A stretch of 64,000 bases of DNA, taken from NCBI RefSeq assembly GCF_039521745.1, contig NZ_BAAACT010000154.1. One strand, 5' to 3'. The DNA is from Faecalicatena contorta. Lineage in GTDB: Bacteria; Bacillota; Clostridia; Lachnospirales; Lachnospiraceae. The notes under the pieces are model-generated. The model worked only from the letters and a program-made list of their open reading frames with translations, did not search any database and was not told the DNA's origin. How positions within the stretch are numbered: position 1 is the stretch's first letter; the number at the start of each line of letters is the position of its first letter. Shown here piece by piece: positions 53,500 to 63,296 of the stretch. A program made the position numbers and the translations under genes.

Positions 53500-55614
53500 C
53501 TAATAACCTTCTTGATCACTGCCGCTTGTTCCGTCCCCTGGATCAGTACCATTATCCGGATCCTCCGGTTCAGGATCTACACTGGGGCCTGAACTTACTA
53601 CAAAATCAACTGCTTCCCCTTTTGCCTTCGGGCTGTCAGCTGGTGCAGATTGCCGGATTACATACCCTTCCATCACCGTTTCACTCGGCTCTGTTGTAAC
53701 AGTTCCTGCCTGTAAGCCTTTCGCTTCCAGCCGTTGAATTGCAACTTCCCTGCTGTAACCAATTATTGGGGGCACTGTGGTCATCTCCACCTTCGGCCCT
53801 TTACTGACAACATACTCAACCGTTGTCCCGGCATCCACTTTCTTATCAGCCTTCGTCTTCTGGGACATGACAATCCCGGCGTCATACTTATCACTATACT
53901 CCTCAGAAGCACTTCCCACAAGCCCCGCAGCAGCCAGTGCCGCCTCTGCATCTTCCTGGCTCAGGTCAACCAGATTCGGAACCGTTGCCTTCTCAGCGCC
54001 CATGCTGACAGTCATTGTAACCTTGGTACCTTCTTTTACTTCGACACCGGAAGCCGGATCCGTAGATATAACCTTCCCTTCCTCTACACTGCTATCATAA
54101 ACCGCTGTGGAATCCACCACCAGTTTGGCGTCATCCAGCATCTTCTGTGCCTCGTCCTCACTCATTCCGACCACATTCGGAATCAATACCGTCTTTTCTT
54201 CTTTGCCGCTGCTGACCACCACATTAATCTGTGTATTCTTATCTACTTTTGTCTTGGCATCTGTCTCCTGACGGATAATCACACCACTATCGTACTTATC
54301 AGATGTCTCCCGCCCGGATACGTGATAGCCCAGATTCTTCTTGGAGAGGGCTTCCTTCGCCTCCTCTTCCGTCATACCAACCAGATCGGGCACCGTCACC
54401 TTGCTCTCCGTCTGCGTCGTCTTGAGACCCGTACCGCCCTTAAAGAGCCCGGCCGCCTTTCCGATCATAAAAAGCAGGATAAACGCGATAATGACCGCCG
54501 CCACGATCATCAATATCTTCATGATCTTCCGCGTATTCGGATCTACATCATTCTTCTTCCTGCTGTCCCTCCTATAGTCCTCCTCATCATCACTGTCATA
54601 CTCATCACTATCATAATCGTAATCATCGTCGTCGTAATCGTCATCATCATAACCGTCATCGTCATAGTCGTCATCATAATCATCGTCATCGCCGTAATCA
54701 CGATCCTGTATCCGTTCCATCTCCTCCGTGGACATCACAACCGTAGTGTCTGATCCGGATGCGTAAGGAGACATATTGACGAAATTCCCTTCCGGGCTGA
54801 CAAGAGACCGCTTCAGGTCCAGAATCAGCGCCTGGCAGTTCAGATATCTACGTTCCGGATTCTTCTGCGTACACTTCATGATAATACATTCCAGGCTGTA
54901 CGGAATATCCGGCACTTCCTCTGCAGGCGATACGATCTCCTCCTGCAGATGCTTAATCGCAACGGATACGGTGGAATCCCCGTCAAACGGCACATGGCCG
55001 GTGATCATCTCATACATGGTGATGCCGGCCGAATAAATATCGCTTTTTTCATCTACAATACCGCCTCTTGCCTGCTCAGGCGAGGTGTAATGTACGGATC
55101 CCATAACATTGGTACTGATGGTATTGGTGGCCGTGGTGGCCCGCGCAATCCCAAAATCCGTCACTTTTACTTTTCCTTCTTTGGAAATAATGATGTTCTG
55201 AGGTTTGATATCCCGATGGACAATATGCTGATTATGGGCAGCCTGAATACCTGTCACCATCTGTATAGAAATGCTGATCGTCTCTTTTGCGGTGAGTCTT
55301 CCCTTTTTTTCAATGTATTCCTTTAATGTGATTCCCTCGACCAGTTCCATGACCATGTAGTACAGGCCGCGGTCCTGCCCCACATCGTAGACATTTACCA
55401 CATTGGGATGCATCAGGCCTGCTGCCGCCTGCGCCTCGCTTAAAAACTTCTGGATAAAAATCTCATCTGTGCGAAAATCACTCTTTAAAACCTTAATTGC
55501 CACATAACGATTCAGCTTATGGTCTTTCCCCTTATAAACATCCGCCATTCCACCTGAACCAATACGGCTCAATATTTCATAACGTTTCCCTAAAAATACT
55601 CCTTCTTTTAACAT
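53500..55614 (-). CDS. prkC: Membrane Ser/Thr kinase with PASTA domains
   Basis: 704 residues. Cytosolic kinase domain (1-270) with GSGGMADVY, catalytic HRDIKPQN, DFG and SPEQARGG; an extremely Asp/Tyr-rich juxtamembrane stretch (about 305-350); a membrane helix (about 365-388); four extracellular PASTA domains (about 400-665), which sense peptidoglycan fragments or lipid II; and a Pro/Gly/Asp tail. Overlaps stp by 7 bp. It controls cell-wall and growth decisions. Confidence 0.96.
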   Translation of the reverse strand: MLKEGVFLGKRYEILSRIGSGGMADVYKGKDHKLNRYVAIKVLKSDFRTDEIFIQKFLSEAQAAAGLMHPNVVNVYDVGQDRGLYYMVMELVEGITLKEYIEKKGRLTAKETISISIQMVTGIQAAHNQHIVHRDIKPQNIIISKEGKVKVTDFGIARATTATNTISTNVMGSVHYTSPEQARGGIVDEKSDIYSAGITMYEMITGHVPFDGDSTVSVAIKHLQEEIVSPAEEVPDIPYSLECIIMKCTQKNPERRYLNCQALILDLKRSLVSPEGNFVNMSPYASGSDTTVVMSTEEMERIQDRDYGDDDDYDDDYDDDGYDDDDYDDDDYDYDSDEYDSDDEEDYRRDSRKKNDVDPNTRKIMKILMIVAAVIIAFILLFMIGKAAGLFKGGTGLKTTQTESKVTVPDLVGMTEEEAKEALSKKNLGYHVSGRETSDKYDSGVIIRQETDAKTKVDKNTQINVVVSSGKEEKTVLIPNVVGMSEDEAQKMLDDAKLVVDSTAVYDSSVEEGKVISTDPASGVEVKEGTKVTMTVSMGAEKATVPNLVDLSQEDAEAALAAAGLVGSASEEYSDKYDAGIVMSQKTKADKKVDAGTTVEYVVSKGPKVEMTTVPPIIGYSREVAIQRLEAKGLQAGTVTTEPSETVMEGYVIRQSAPADSPKAKGEAVDFVVSSGPSVDPEPEDPDNGTDPGDGTSGSDQEGY

Positions 55615-56351
55615 ATACTCACCTCATCCGCAAACGGATCTACCAGAACAATCCCTATATTGTCCGTACCGCCGTTTTCTTTTGCTGTTTCTACCAGAGA
55701 CTCTGCCGATTCCACAATGTCCCTGCCCCCCTGTACGATGTGGAACAATTCTTCATCTTCCACCATATTGCTGAGTCCGTCTGTACACATCAAAATGATG
55801 TCTCCCTTTTTCAGACGGTGCTCATAAAAGTCTACCTCCACGCTGTCCTTGGCCCCAATGGCTCTTGTAATGATATTCTTATCCGGATGGTGCTTCGCCT
55901 CCTCCGGCTTGATACCGCCGAGACGTACCATCTCCTCGACCAGTGAGTGGTCTTTGGTCAGCTGAATAATACCCTGATTGATCAGATAAAGCCTGCTGTC
56001 CCCCACATTCGCAAAATACATCATCTGATTCACGATCGTTGCAACGACCACCGTGGTTCCCATCCCCTTCAGATGGGAGTCCTGGGAGGCCTTTTTTATG
56101 ATCTCCCGGTTCGCGGTCTTAATCGCGGAGACAAGCGCCTTTTCAATGTCTTCCTGGTCGCTCTGCTTCAGCTCTCTCTGCAGAACTTCCACCGTATATT
56201 TTGAAGCATAATCGCCGGCCTGGTGTCCGCCCATGCCGTCGGCAACTACAAACAGGTTGGGGAGAGGTCCTAACGGATTATCTGTCGTATAGACATAATC
56301 TTGATTCACTTGTCGTACCATACCAACGTCGGTAATGGAAAATGTCTTCAT
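55608..56351 (-). CDS. PP2C-type Ser/Thr phosphatase
   Basis: 247 residues. Reverses PrkC phosphorylation. PPM motifs present: VRQVNQDY, FVVADGMGGHQAGDYAS, ANVGDSRLYLI, TRAIGAKDSVEVDF, CTDGLSNMV and GGTDNIGIVLV. The ATG follows a short spacer after rlmN. Stp family. Confidence 0.96.
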   Translation of the reverse strand: MKTFSITDVGMVRQVNQDYVYTTDNPLGPLPNLFVVADGMGGHQAGDYASKYTVEVLQRELKQSDQEDIEKALVSAIKTANREIIKKASQDSHLKGMGTTVVVATIVNQMMYFANVGDSRLYLINQGIIQLTKDHSLVEEMVRLGGIKPEEAKHHPDKNIITRAIGAKDSVEVDFYEHRLKKGDIILMCTDGLSNMVEDEELFHIVQGGRDIVESAESLVETAKENGGTDNIGIVLVDPFADEVSIC

Positions 56352-56363
56352 AGCATATCTCCT

Positions 56364-57404
56364 TTATTCTTTGTTTGTCTGCACATAACGTCGTCTGAGC
56401 TGCCCGCAGGCGCCATCGATATCTGCACCCATTTCCCTTCTTATAGTAACATTTATTCCACTTTTTTCAAGTTTATTTTTGAAATTCAGGGCATTTTTCC
56501 TGCTTGGCCTCACAAATGAGCGTTCCTTGACCGGGTTCACTGGGATCAGATTCAGATGGCAGTTTCTCGGCTTTAAAATCCTGACCAGTTCTGCGGCATC
56601 TTCATCCGTATCGTTCACGCCGTGCACCAGGCTGTACTCAAAGGTAATCCTTCTGCCTGTTTTTTCAAAATATTCATCGCATGCATGCAGTACATCCTGC
56701 AATCCATATTTGTTTGCAACCGGCATGAGTTCTTTTCTCTTCTCCTGTGTCGTTCCATGCAGGGAAAGAGCCAGCGTGATCTGCAGATCTTCTTCTGCAA
56801 GCTCCCGCATCTTGGGTACAATCCCGCATGTGGAAACCGTCACATTCCTCTGGCTGATATGGAGTCCGTGTTCATCGGTCAGAAGCCTGATAAACCGAAG
56901 AAAATTTTCATAATTGTCCAGCGGTTCACCGGTGCCCATGATGACCACATTGGACACCCTCTCCCCGGTGATTCTCTGTATCGCGTAGACCTGCCCCAGC
57001 ATCTCCGAAGCCGAAAGATTCCTTACCAAACCACCGATCGTGGAGGCGCAGAACCTGCAGCCCATGCGGCATCCCACCTGGGAAGAGATACAGACAGAGT
57101 TCCCGTGCTTGTATCTCATGAGTACGCTTTCCACCACATTCTGGTCATGAAGCAAAAAAAGAAATTTGTTCGTCCCATCCAGACTCGATTCCTGGCGTTC
57201 GAGCAACTCAACAGGAAGAATCATATATGTTTCATTCAACCTTTCCCGGAGTTCTCTCGAGAGGTTCGTCATCTCGTCAAAACTGCCGGCCAGCTTGACA
57301 TGGAGCCATTCATACAACTGCTTTGCACGAAACTTCTTTTCCCCAAGAGCAGTCATTTCCTCCTGCAATTCTTCGTATGTATATGCACGGATATCCTTCT
57401 TCAT
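56364..57404 (-). CDS. rlmN: Dual-specificity 23S rRNA/tRNA (adenine-C2) methyltransferase
   Basis: 346 residues, full length. Radical SAM enzyme making m2A2503 in 23S rRNA and m2A37 in tRNA. The CxxxCxxC cluster is CRMGCRFC near residue 112, and the accessory Cys is in VSTCGIVPKM. Three bases after rsmB, so co-transcribed with it. Confidence 0.97.
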   Translation of the reverse strand: MKKDIRAYTYEELQEEMTALGEKKFRAKQLYEWLHVKLAGSFDEMTNLSRELRERLNETYMILPVELLERQESSLDGTNKFLFLLHDQNVVESVLMRYKHGNSVCISSQVGCRMGCRFCASTIGGLVRNLSASEMLGQVYAIQRITGERVSNVVIMGTGEPLDNYENFLRFIRLLTDEHGLHISQRNVTVSTCGIVPKMRELAEEDLQITLALSLHGTTQEKRKELMPVANKYGLQDVLHACDEYFEKTGRRITFEYSLVHGVNDTDEDAAELVRILKPRNCHLNLIPVNPVKERSFVRPSRKNALNFKNKLEKSGINVTIRREMGADIDGACGQLRRRYVQTNKE

Positions 57405-57407
57405 TAT

Positions 57408-58763
57408 TTACGCTGAACCTTTCTTTCTCAATCTGGCAATAAAAAATCCATCGCTGTCGTGCACTCCCGGCAGAAGCTGCAGACAGCCGTCCTCCCCCAC
57501 AGCGCTCTGAAGTTCCGCGCAGAGGCTCTCTTTCATCTGCTCCGGGGCAAAATCCGGATGATCCGCCAAAAACCATTTTACATTCTCCTGGTTTTCCGTC
57601 CGGTTAATCGTACATGTGCTGTAAATGAGTACCCCTCCCGGCTTTACATAGCTGCACACTACGTCCAGTATACTGCGTTGGAGCCGCACCAGTTCCTCCA
57701 GCTGTTTTTCAGTAACCCTGTATTTTAAATCCGTCTTTTTCCCCAGCACGCCGAGACCGGAGCAGGGCAGATCCGCGATCACAATATCAGCCTTAGACAC
57801 AGATGAGGCGTCCTGCACAGAAGCATCCATCTGCACCGCAGAGATATTCTCCATCCCCATCCTGTCTATGTTCTCCCGGATCAGTGCTGTCTTATATTCC
57901 GTCAGATCCCGTGCCTCCACATGCCCGGTTCCTGCCAGACGGTCCGCAAGATGAATGGACTTGCCGCCCGGAGCGGCACAAACATCTATAATATAATCGC
58001 CCGGCTTTGGATCTGCAATGTCACCGACCAGCATGGAGCTGACATCCTGTACCGCAAACAGTCCCTCCCGGAAACTTTCCAGATCGCCCAGATAGTCATA
58101 TCCGGTAATGCGGCAGGCATAAGACAGGTACGGATGGCCCACTGCCTGCACCCCTTCTTTTTCCAGCCTGGCCTCCAGTTCCGCCGGCTGACACCGGCTG
58201 GTATTACAGCGGATTGTCAACGGTTTCTCCTTCTGGAAATCTGCAAGCATCATCTCCACAGTCTCCCTGTCATATTCCTCCAGCCACTTCTTTAGGATCC
58301 ACTCCGGCATAGAGTACCGTATAGACAGAGCTTCCACGGGGCCGCTCGGATATTCGACCGCGTCGATCCCACGTGCAGCACTGCGAAGCACTCCGTTTAC
58401 AAAGCCCTTAAGCGGAGCAAAGCCCTTTTTCACCGCCAGCTTAACCGCTTCATTGCACACAGCAGAATCCGGAACACTGTCCATATATTTCAGCTGGTAT
58501 ACCGCACTCCGCAGTATATTGCGGATAACCGGCTTCATCTTTTTCACCTTTACTTTTGAGAACTGGTTGAGAATATAGTCCAGTTCGATCAGGTGCTCCA
58601 GAGTCCCCTCCGTCACCCTCGTTATAAATGCACGTTCCTTCTTATCCAGATACTGATATTTACTCAGCACATTTCCCAGAGCAATATGGCTGTACACATC
58701 ATGCTCCGTAATATCCATCAAAAGACCCAGCACAATCTCTCTGTCGCTCAACGGCTTTGCCAT
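57408..58763 (-). CDS. rsmB: 16S rRNA (cytosine-967-C5) methyltransferase
   Basis: 451 residues. NusB-like N-terminal domain (1-140) and a RsmB/NOP methyltransferase domain: SAM motif DVCAAPGGKS near 255, DLPCSGLGVLG and the catalytic second Cys in YSTCTINRTEN. Modifies 16S rRNA. Fits the def-fmt-rsmB order seen in Firmicutes. Confidence 0.96.
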   Translation of the reverse strand: MAKPLSDREIVLGLLMDITEHDVYSHIALGNVLSKYQYLDKKERAFITRVTEGTLEHLIELDYILNQFSKVKVKKMKPVIRNILRSAVYQLKYMDSVPDSAVCNEAVKLAVKKGFAPLKGFVNGVLRSAARGIDAVEYPSGPVEALSIRYSMPEWILKKWLEEYDRETVEMMLADFQKEKPLTIRCNTSRCQPAELEARLEKEGVQAVGHPYLSYACRITGYDYLGDLESFREGLFAVQDVSSMLVGDIADPKPGDYIIDVCAAPGGKSIHLADRLAGTGHVEARDLTEYKTALIRENIDRMGMENISAVQMDASVQDASSVSKADIVIADLPCSGLGVLGKKTDLKYRVTEKQLEELVRLQRSILDVVCSYVKPGGVLIYSTCTINRTENQENVKWFLADHPDFAPEQMKESLCAELQSAVGEDGCLQLLPGVHDSDGFFIARLRKKGSA

Positions 58764-58820
58764 CTCATTTCCTCCTGTCAGTGGTTATTGTTCAAAGGCA
58801 GGCCTGTAAACAGTAACCTG

Positions 58821-59519
58821 TTAGTCACGCCTGCGCCCGCTGATCAAAAGCAGCCTGAGAAGCTGCAGGATCATGGATGCGGCGCTGGCTACATACGTCA
58901 GGGCCGCTGCCCCCAGCACTTCTTTTGTTGCGCTTACTTCTTCCGGATAAAGCATTCCGGTATTCTCCAGAACCTTCACTGCTCTTCTGGATGCATTAAA
59001 CTCTACGGGCAGCGTCACAAGCTGGAACAGTACTGCCGCAGAGAACAGCAGAATCCCCAGATTGATCAGAATCAGCGATGTCTGGCCGCTGATAAACAGG
59101 CCGATGATGATCAGCGGCCATGCCGCCATGGAGCCGAAATTAGCGACCGGCACCAGCGCTCCCCGAATCTTCAGCGGTGCATAACCAACGTTATGCTGTA
59201 CCGCATGGCCGCATTCGTGTGCGGCTACACCTATGGCGGCCACCGAAGCCGACTGATACGTCGCATCCGACAGTCTCAGCACCTTATTGCGCGGGTCATA
59301 ATGGTCTGTCAGGTTCCCTGATACATGCTGCACGGTCACATCGTATATTCCATTTGCCCTTAAGATTTTCTCCGCCGCTTCTCTTCCTGTCATCCCCGAA
59401 TGGCTGCGTACCTGGGCATATTTATTGAATACCCGGTTCACCCGGCTGGATGCCAGAATACAGATGACAGCCCCGATAATCACTAATATATAAGTTGGAT
59501 CATAGCCAAAAAAATACAT
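58821..59519 (-). CDS. Membrane zinc metallopeptidase (YugP family)
   Basis: 232 residues. N-terminal membrane helix, zinc motif HECGHAVQH near residue 113, and three to four later membrane helices. Family function is not well known; it is a conserved neighbour of fmt in Firmicutes. Ends with an Arg-rich tail. Confidence 0.9.
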   Translation of the reverse strand: MYFFGYDPTYILVIIGAVICILASSRVNRVFNKYAQVRSHSGMTGREAAEKILRANGIYDVTVQHVSGNLTDHYDPRNKVLRLSDATYQSASVAAIGVAAHECGHAVQHNVGYAPLKIRGALVPVANFGSMAAWPLIIIGLFISGQTSLILINLGILLFSAAVLFQLVTLPVEFNASRRAVKVLENTGMLYPEEVSATKEVLGAAALTYVASAASMILQLLRLLLISGRRRD

Positions 59520-59565
59520 GTTACTCCCTCCATTTCGAATGCGGCGCCCGCCAAAATGGGTTCGG

Positions 59566-60516
59566 TCATTCTGAACCGCAGTTAAATACGGTGCCGGTTT
59601 CCAGTGTATAACCCCTCAGAAATGCACTTGCCTCCATTCGTTTTTTACCAGGAATCTGCAGCTCGCTGATCCGCAGAATTCCCTCGCCCGTCTGCACTGT
59701 GAAAGAGTCTTTTTCCACTTCCAGAACCGTTCCGGGTGAAGCAGCGCCGCCCTTATTTTTCTGCGGCTCCGCTTTCGCCTTCCAGATCTTCAGCACTTTT
59801 TCTCCCCAGTGCGTATAGGCGCTTGGCCAGGAATTCAGCCCCCGTACCAGTCTCTCGATCCGGTCGGCCGGCTGGCCCCAGTCAATATTTCCCATCTTCT
59901 TATCCAGCATCTTTGCATAAGGAGTCGGACTCTCACCCTGATGCTTGAAAACTGCGGTACCGTCCTCCAGCGCCTCCAGTGTCTCCACGCAGAGCGCTGC
60001 ACCGGCCGCAGCCAGTTTGTCGTGCAGGCTTTCCCCTGTTTCCTCCTCCGTAATCGGCACCTCTGTTTTCAGGATCATGTCCCCCGTATCCAGCCCTTCA
60101 TCCATCTGCATCGTCGTGACGCCCGTCACCTCTTCCCCGCAGAGAATGGACCACTGGATCGGCGCCGCACCTCTGTATTTCGGGAGCAGCGACGCATGGA
60201 CATTAATACAGCCGTACGGCGTCATGTCCAGTATCTCCTTCGGAAGGATCTGTCCGAAAGCCACCACCACAATGACATCCGCCTTGTATCCCCGCAGCTC
60301 TGCCACACATTCCGGCTGCCGGACCTTTGCCGGCTGATATACCGGTATCCCATGCTTTTCTGCCGCTTCTTTTACCGGCGTAAACTGCATTTCTTTGCCT
60401 CTGCCCCTTGGCTTGTCAGGCTGGGTCACAGCCAGGCAGACATCATGTCCTGCCTGGACAAGCGACTCCAGAGTACCAACAGCAAAATCAGGAGTCCCCA
60501 TAAATATCACTCTCAT
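59566..60516 (-). CDS. fmt: Methionyl-tRNA formyltransferase
   Basis: 316 residues from the start at 60516 (MRVIFMGTPDFAV), which follows AGGAGGAAGAAGAG; the longer frame to 60537 reads into def. Formylates initiator Met-tRNA. Motifs: NVHASLLPKYRGAAPIQW and ITEEETGESLHDKL. One base separates it from the def stop, so they are coupled. Confidence 0.97.
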   Translation of the reverse strand: MRVIFMGTPDFAVGTLESLVQAGHDVCLAVTQPDKPRGRGKEMQFTPVKEAAEKHGIPVYQPAKVRQPECVAELRGYKADVIVVVAFGQILPKEILDMTPYGCINVHASLLPKYRGAAPIQWSILCGEEVTGVTTMQMDEGLDTGDMILKTEVPITEEETGESLHDKLAAAGAALCVETLEALEDGTAVFKHQGESPTPYAKMLDKKMGNIDWGQPADRIERLVRGLNSWPSAYTHWGEKVLKIWKAKAEPQKNKGGAASPGTVLEVEKDSFTVQTGEGILRISELQIPGKKRMEASAFLRGYTLETGTVFNCGSE

Positions 60517-60517
60517 C

Positions 60518-60994
60518 TTACTCTTCTTCCTCCTCATATGTCACATCATGAAGTCCGTCTTCTACTTTATCTACATACAATTCCCCTGACAAATGCGCGA
60601 TTTCATGGCAGAAAGCCCTCGCCAGAAGGCCCTCGCCCTCCATCTCAAACTCTTCCATATCTTCATTCAAAGCCCGTACTTTCACATAATCCGGCCTGGT
60701 CACAATCCCCCATTTTCCGGGAACACTCAGGCATCCCTCTTCACCGGTCTGCTCGCCGGAAGTCTCCAGTATTTCCGGATTGATCAACACGATCGGGCCT
60801 TCCCCTACATCGATGGTTACAATATTCTTAAGAACTCCAACCTGGGAGGCAGCAAGTCCCACTCCATTCTTTTCATACATCGTATCAAACATATCTCCGA
60901 TAAGCATTTTTGTACGCAGAGTCATTTTTGTTACTTCTTTGCATTTCTTTGTTAAAATTTCGTCCCCAATCACTCTTACATCTCTGATTGCCAT
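60518..60994 (-). CDS. def: Peptide deformylase
   Basis: 158 residues. Removes formyl from new proteins. All three motifs are present: GVGLAASQVG, EEGCLSVPG and HEIAHLSG, the last with Ala where most enzymes have Asp. Acidic EEEEE tail. Confidence 0.96.
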   Translation of the reverse strand: MAIRDVRVIGDEILTKKCKEVTKMTLRTKMLIGDMFDTMYEKNGVGLAASQVGVLKNIVTIDVGEGPIVLINPEILETSGEQTGEEGCLSVPGKWGIVTRPDYVKVRALNEDMEEFEMEGEGLLARAFCHEIAHLSGELYVDKVEDGLHDVTYEEEEE

Positions 60995-61057
60995 AATATC
61001 CTCCCTGTTTCTATTCTTCTTCTTTTTTCTTTTCTCTATTCTTCGAACCTCTAAAAC

Positions 61058-63283
61058 TCAAAATACATTCATCGGATTAAAATCGAACTGGATCCTCATC
61101 TTCTGAAATCCCGGATTCACCTCAATGTATTGTTCCAGATAGTTTTTCATCTTTACCAGTGTATCATATCTTTCTGATTTGAGATAGAGAACTTTACGAT
61201 ACACATCGTTGATTTTTCCAATCCCCGGGCTCGCCGGACCGATGATCTCCATGCTCCCGCCTTTATTGATGCGCAGCGCATACTCCCTGAGATATCCGCA
61301 TCCCTTTTCCAGAAGCGGTTCATCCCCACAGCTCACCAGCACTGCCAGCAGGTTCTCCGCAGGCGGATATCCCATCAGCTCCCGGTAGCGGATCTCCTCC
61401 GCATAAAACGCTTCGTAATCCTGTGCCGCCGCTGTCACAATTCCATAGTGTTCCGGGCTGTAGGTCTGAATCACGGCCTCGCCTTTTTTCTTTCCGCGGC
61501 CGGCCCTTCCCACGGCCTGGGTCAGAAGCTGGAAGGTCCTCTCCCCCGCCCGGTAATCATCCGCATACAGGGACATATCCGCAGCCAGCACACCGACCAG
61601 CGTCACATTTGGAAAATCATGTCCCTTTACGATCATCTGGGTTCCCACCAGAATATCGGCCTCTTCGTTGGCAAATGCCGCCAGAATCTTTTCATGCCCG
61701 TCCTTCTGCCGCGTAGTATCCATATCCATCCGCAGCACTCTTGCCTCCGGAAACTGGTTTTTCACCAACTCCTCGATCTGCTGTGTCCCTGCCCGGAATT
61801 CCCCGATATGGCGGGAGCCGCATTCAGGGCAGACAGACGCTTTTTGTTCCTCGTACCCACAATAGTGGCAAACCAGCTTCCCGCTGCGGTGGGACGAAAG
61901 AGACACATCGCAGTGAGGGCATTTGATTACATGTCCGCATTCCCTGCACGAGACAAATCCTGCATATCCCCGGCGGTTCAAAAACAGCATGATCTGTTCT
62001 CTCTTCTCGAGACGATCCGCGATCATGTCCTGCAGCTTTCTGCTCAGAATCGAACGGTTGCCCTCTTTGATCTCCTCCCGCAGATCCACGGTGGAGACCT
62101 CCGCCATGTCCTGCATCCCGGACCGGTTCGGCATCTCCAGCAGGCAGTACTCTCCGCATTTTGCACGGTACATCGCCTCCAGGGACGGGGTCGCCGATCC
62201 CAGAACCACACTGGCTCCCTCCATCGCCGCCCTCTCTATCGCAGTCTCCCTCGCATGATACCGGGGCACCTGCTCGCTTTTATACGTAGTCTCATGCTCT
62301 TCGTCTATCACGATCAGCCCCAGGTTTGGAAACGGGGTAAATAGTGCGGAGCGGGGACCGATCATCACATCGATGCCGCCTTCTTTTGCCCGCATCATCT
62401 GGTCATAGCGCTCTCCCGCCGAGAGCCTGGAATTCATGATCGACACCCGGTCTCCAAAACTCCGGTAAAACCGCATCACCGTCTGATAGGTCAGCGCAAT
62501 CTCCGGGATCAGCACGATGGCCTGCTTCCCGCAGGCCGCCGCCCTGCGTATCATTTCGATATACACTTCCGTCTTTCCGCTGCCTGTCACCCCATATAGC
62601 AGGTATGTGCCGTAATTCTCCTGTTCATAGTCTTTCCAGAATACATCCACCGCATGCCGCTGTTCTTCGGTAAAAGTGATGCTGCACGCTTCTCTTTTCC
62701 CTTTCACCGGATTGCGGTATACCTGCTCTGTCTCCAGTGCAAGAACTCCCTGTTCCTCCAACGCCCGTACAACAGTAAGGGTGATATTCAGTTTCCGGGA
62801 CACCAGTTCATAGTCCAGCACATGGTCATCCAGAAGGGCGGCCATCAGCCTCGCCCTTGCCCGCTGATTCTTTTCGAGATAGTACTTAAGCTTCTTCCTG
62901 CCGTCCTCCTCGTCCAACAGAAGGCGGACCCGCTTCTTCACCCTGGCATTTTCCTTCTGCTTGATGGGCAGCACGGTCTTTAAAGACTGGATCATAGTTC
63001 CTCCGTACTGCTCCTTCATCCAGGCCGCCAGTGCCACAAGCTTTCCTTCTATTGCCACGCCGCTCCTGGAGATATCCAGAAGCTCTTTTACTTTGGATTC
63101 CTCATAATTACAGCGCGTTGTCAGGCCGATGACGTACCCCTTCGTCTCCCGGTTCCCCCGGCCAAACGGCACCCGTACTTCCATCCCAACAGAAAGTTCC
63201 CCTTCCAGACGGGAGGGGACTCTGTATTGAAATATCTTATCCAGTTTTTCATGTGTAATGTCTACGATAATATTCGCATACAT
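61058..63283 (-). CDS. priA: Primosomal replication restart helicase
   Basis: 741 residues. 3' DNA-binding domain, helicase Walker A GVTGSGKTEVY near 228, DEEHE Walker B, and a Cys-rich zinc domain (CRECGHVIKCPHC, CHYCGYEEQKASVCPECG). Restarts stalled replication forks. Ends before def in the usual order. Confidence 0.97.
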   Translation of the reverse strand: MYANIIVDITHEKLDKIFQYRVPSRLEGELSVGMEVRVPFGRGNRETKGYVIGLTTRCNYEESKVKELLDISRSGVAIEGKLVALAAWMKEQYGGTMIQSLKTVLPIKQKENARVKKRVRLLLDEEDGRKKLKYYLEKNQRARARLMAALLDDHVLDYELVSRKLNITLTVVRALEEQGVLALETEQVYRNPVKGKREACSITFTEEQRHAVDVFWKDYEQENYGTYLLYGVTGSGKTEVYIEMIRRAAACGKQAIVLIPEIALTYQTVMRFYRSFGDRVSIMNSRLSAGERYDQMMRAKEGGIDVMIGPRSALFTPFPNLGLIVIDEEHETTYKSEQVPRYHARETAIERAAMEGASVVLGSATPSLEAMYRAKCGEYCLLEMPNRSGMQDMAEVSTVDLREEIKEGNRSILSRKLQDMIADRLEKREQIMLFLNRRGYAGFVSCRECGHVIKCPHCDVSLSSHRSGKLVCHYCGYEEQKASVCPECGSRHIGEFRAGTQQIEELVKNQFPEARVLRMDMDTTRQKDGHEKILAAFANEEADILVGTQMIVKGHDFPNVTLVGVLAADMSLYADDYRAGERTFQLLTQAVGRAGRGKKKGEAVIQTYSPEHYGIVTAAAQDYEAFYAEEIRYRELMGYPPAENLLAVLVSCGDEPLLEKGCGYLREYALRINKGGSMEIIGPASPGIGKINDVYRKVLYLKSERYDTLVKMKNYLEQYIEVNPGFQKMRIQFDFNPMNVF

Positions 63284-63296
63284 GAAATGTATTCAC

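Noticed and set aside
54600..54690. Microsatellite of ATC/GTC/ATA triplets
   Set aside because: It is the coding sequence of the Asp/Tyr-rich linker of PrkC, so it is reported there and not as an independent repeat.
53734..54753. 339-residue plus-strand open frame
   Set aside because: It is antisense to prkC and arises from its biased codon use, especially the Asp-rich linker read as Ile/Val.
59809..60783. 324-residue plus-strand open frame
   Set aside because: Antisense to fmt and def, with no family features and no ribosome binding site.
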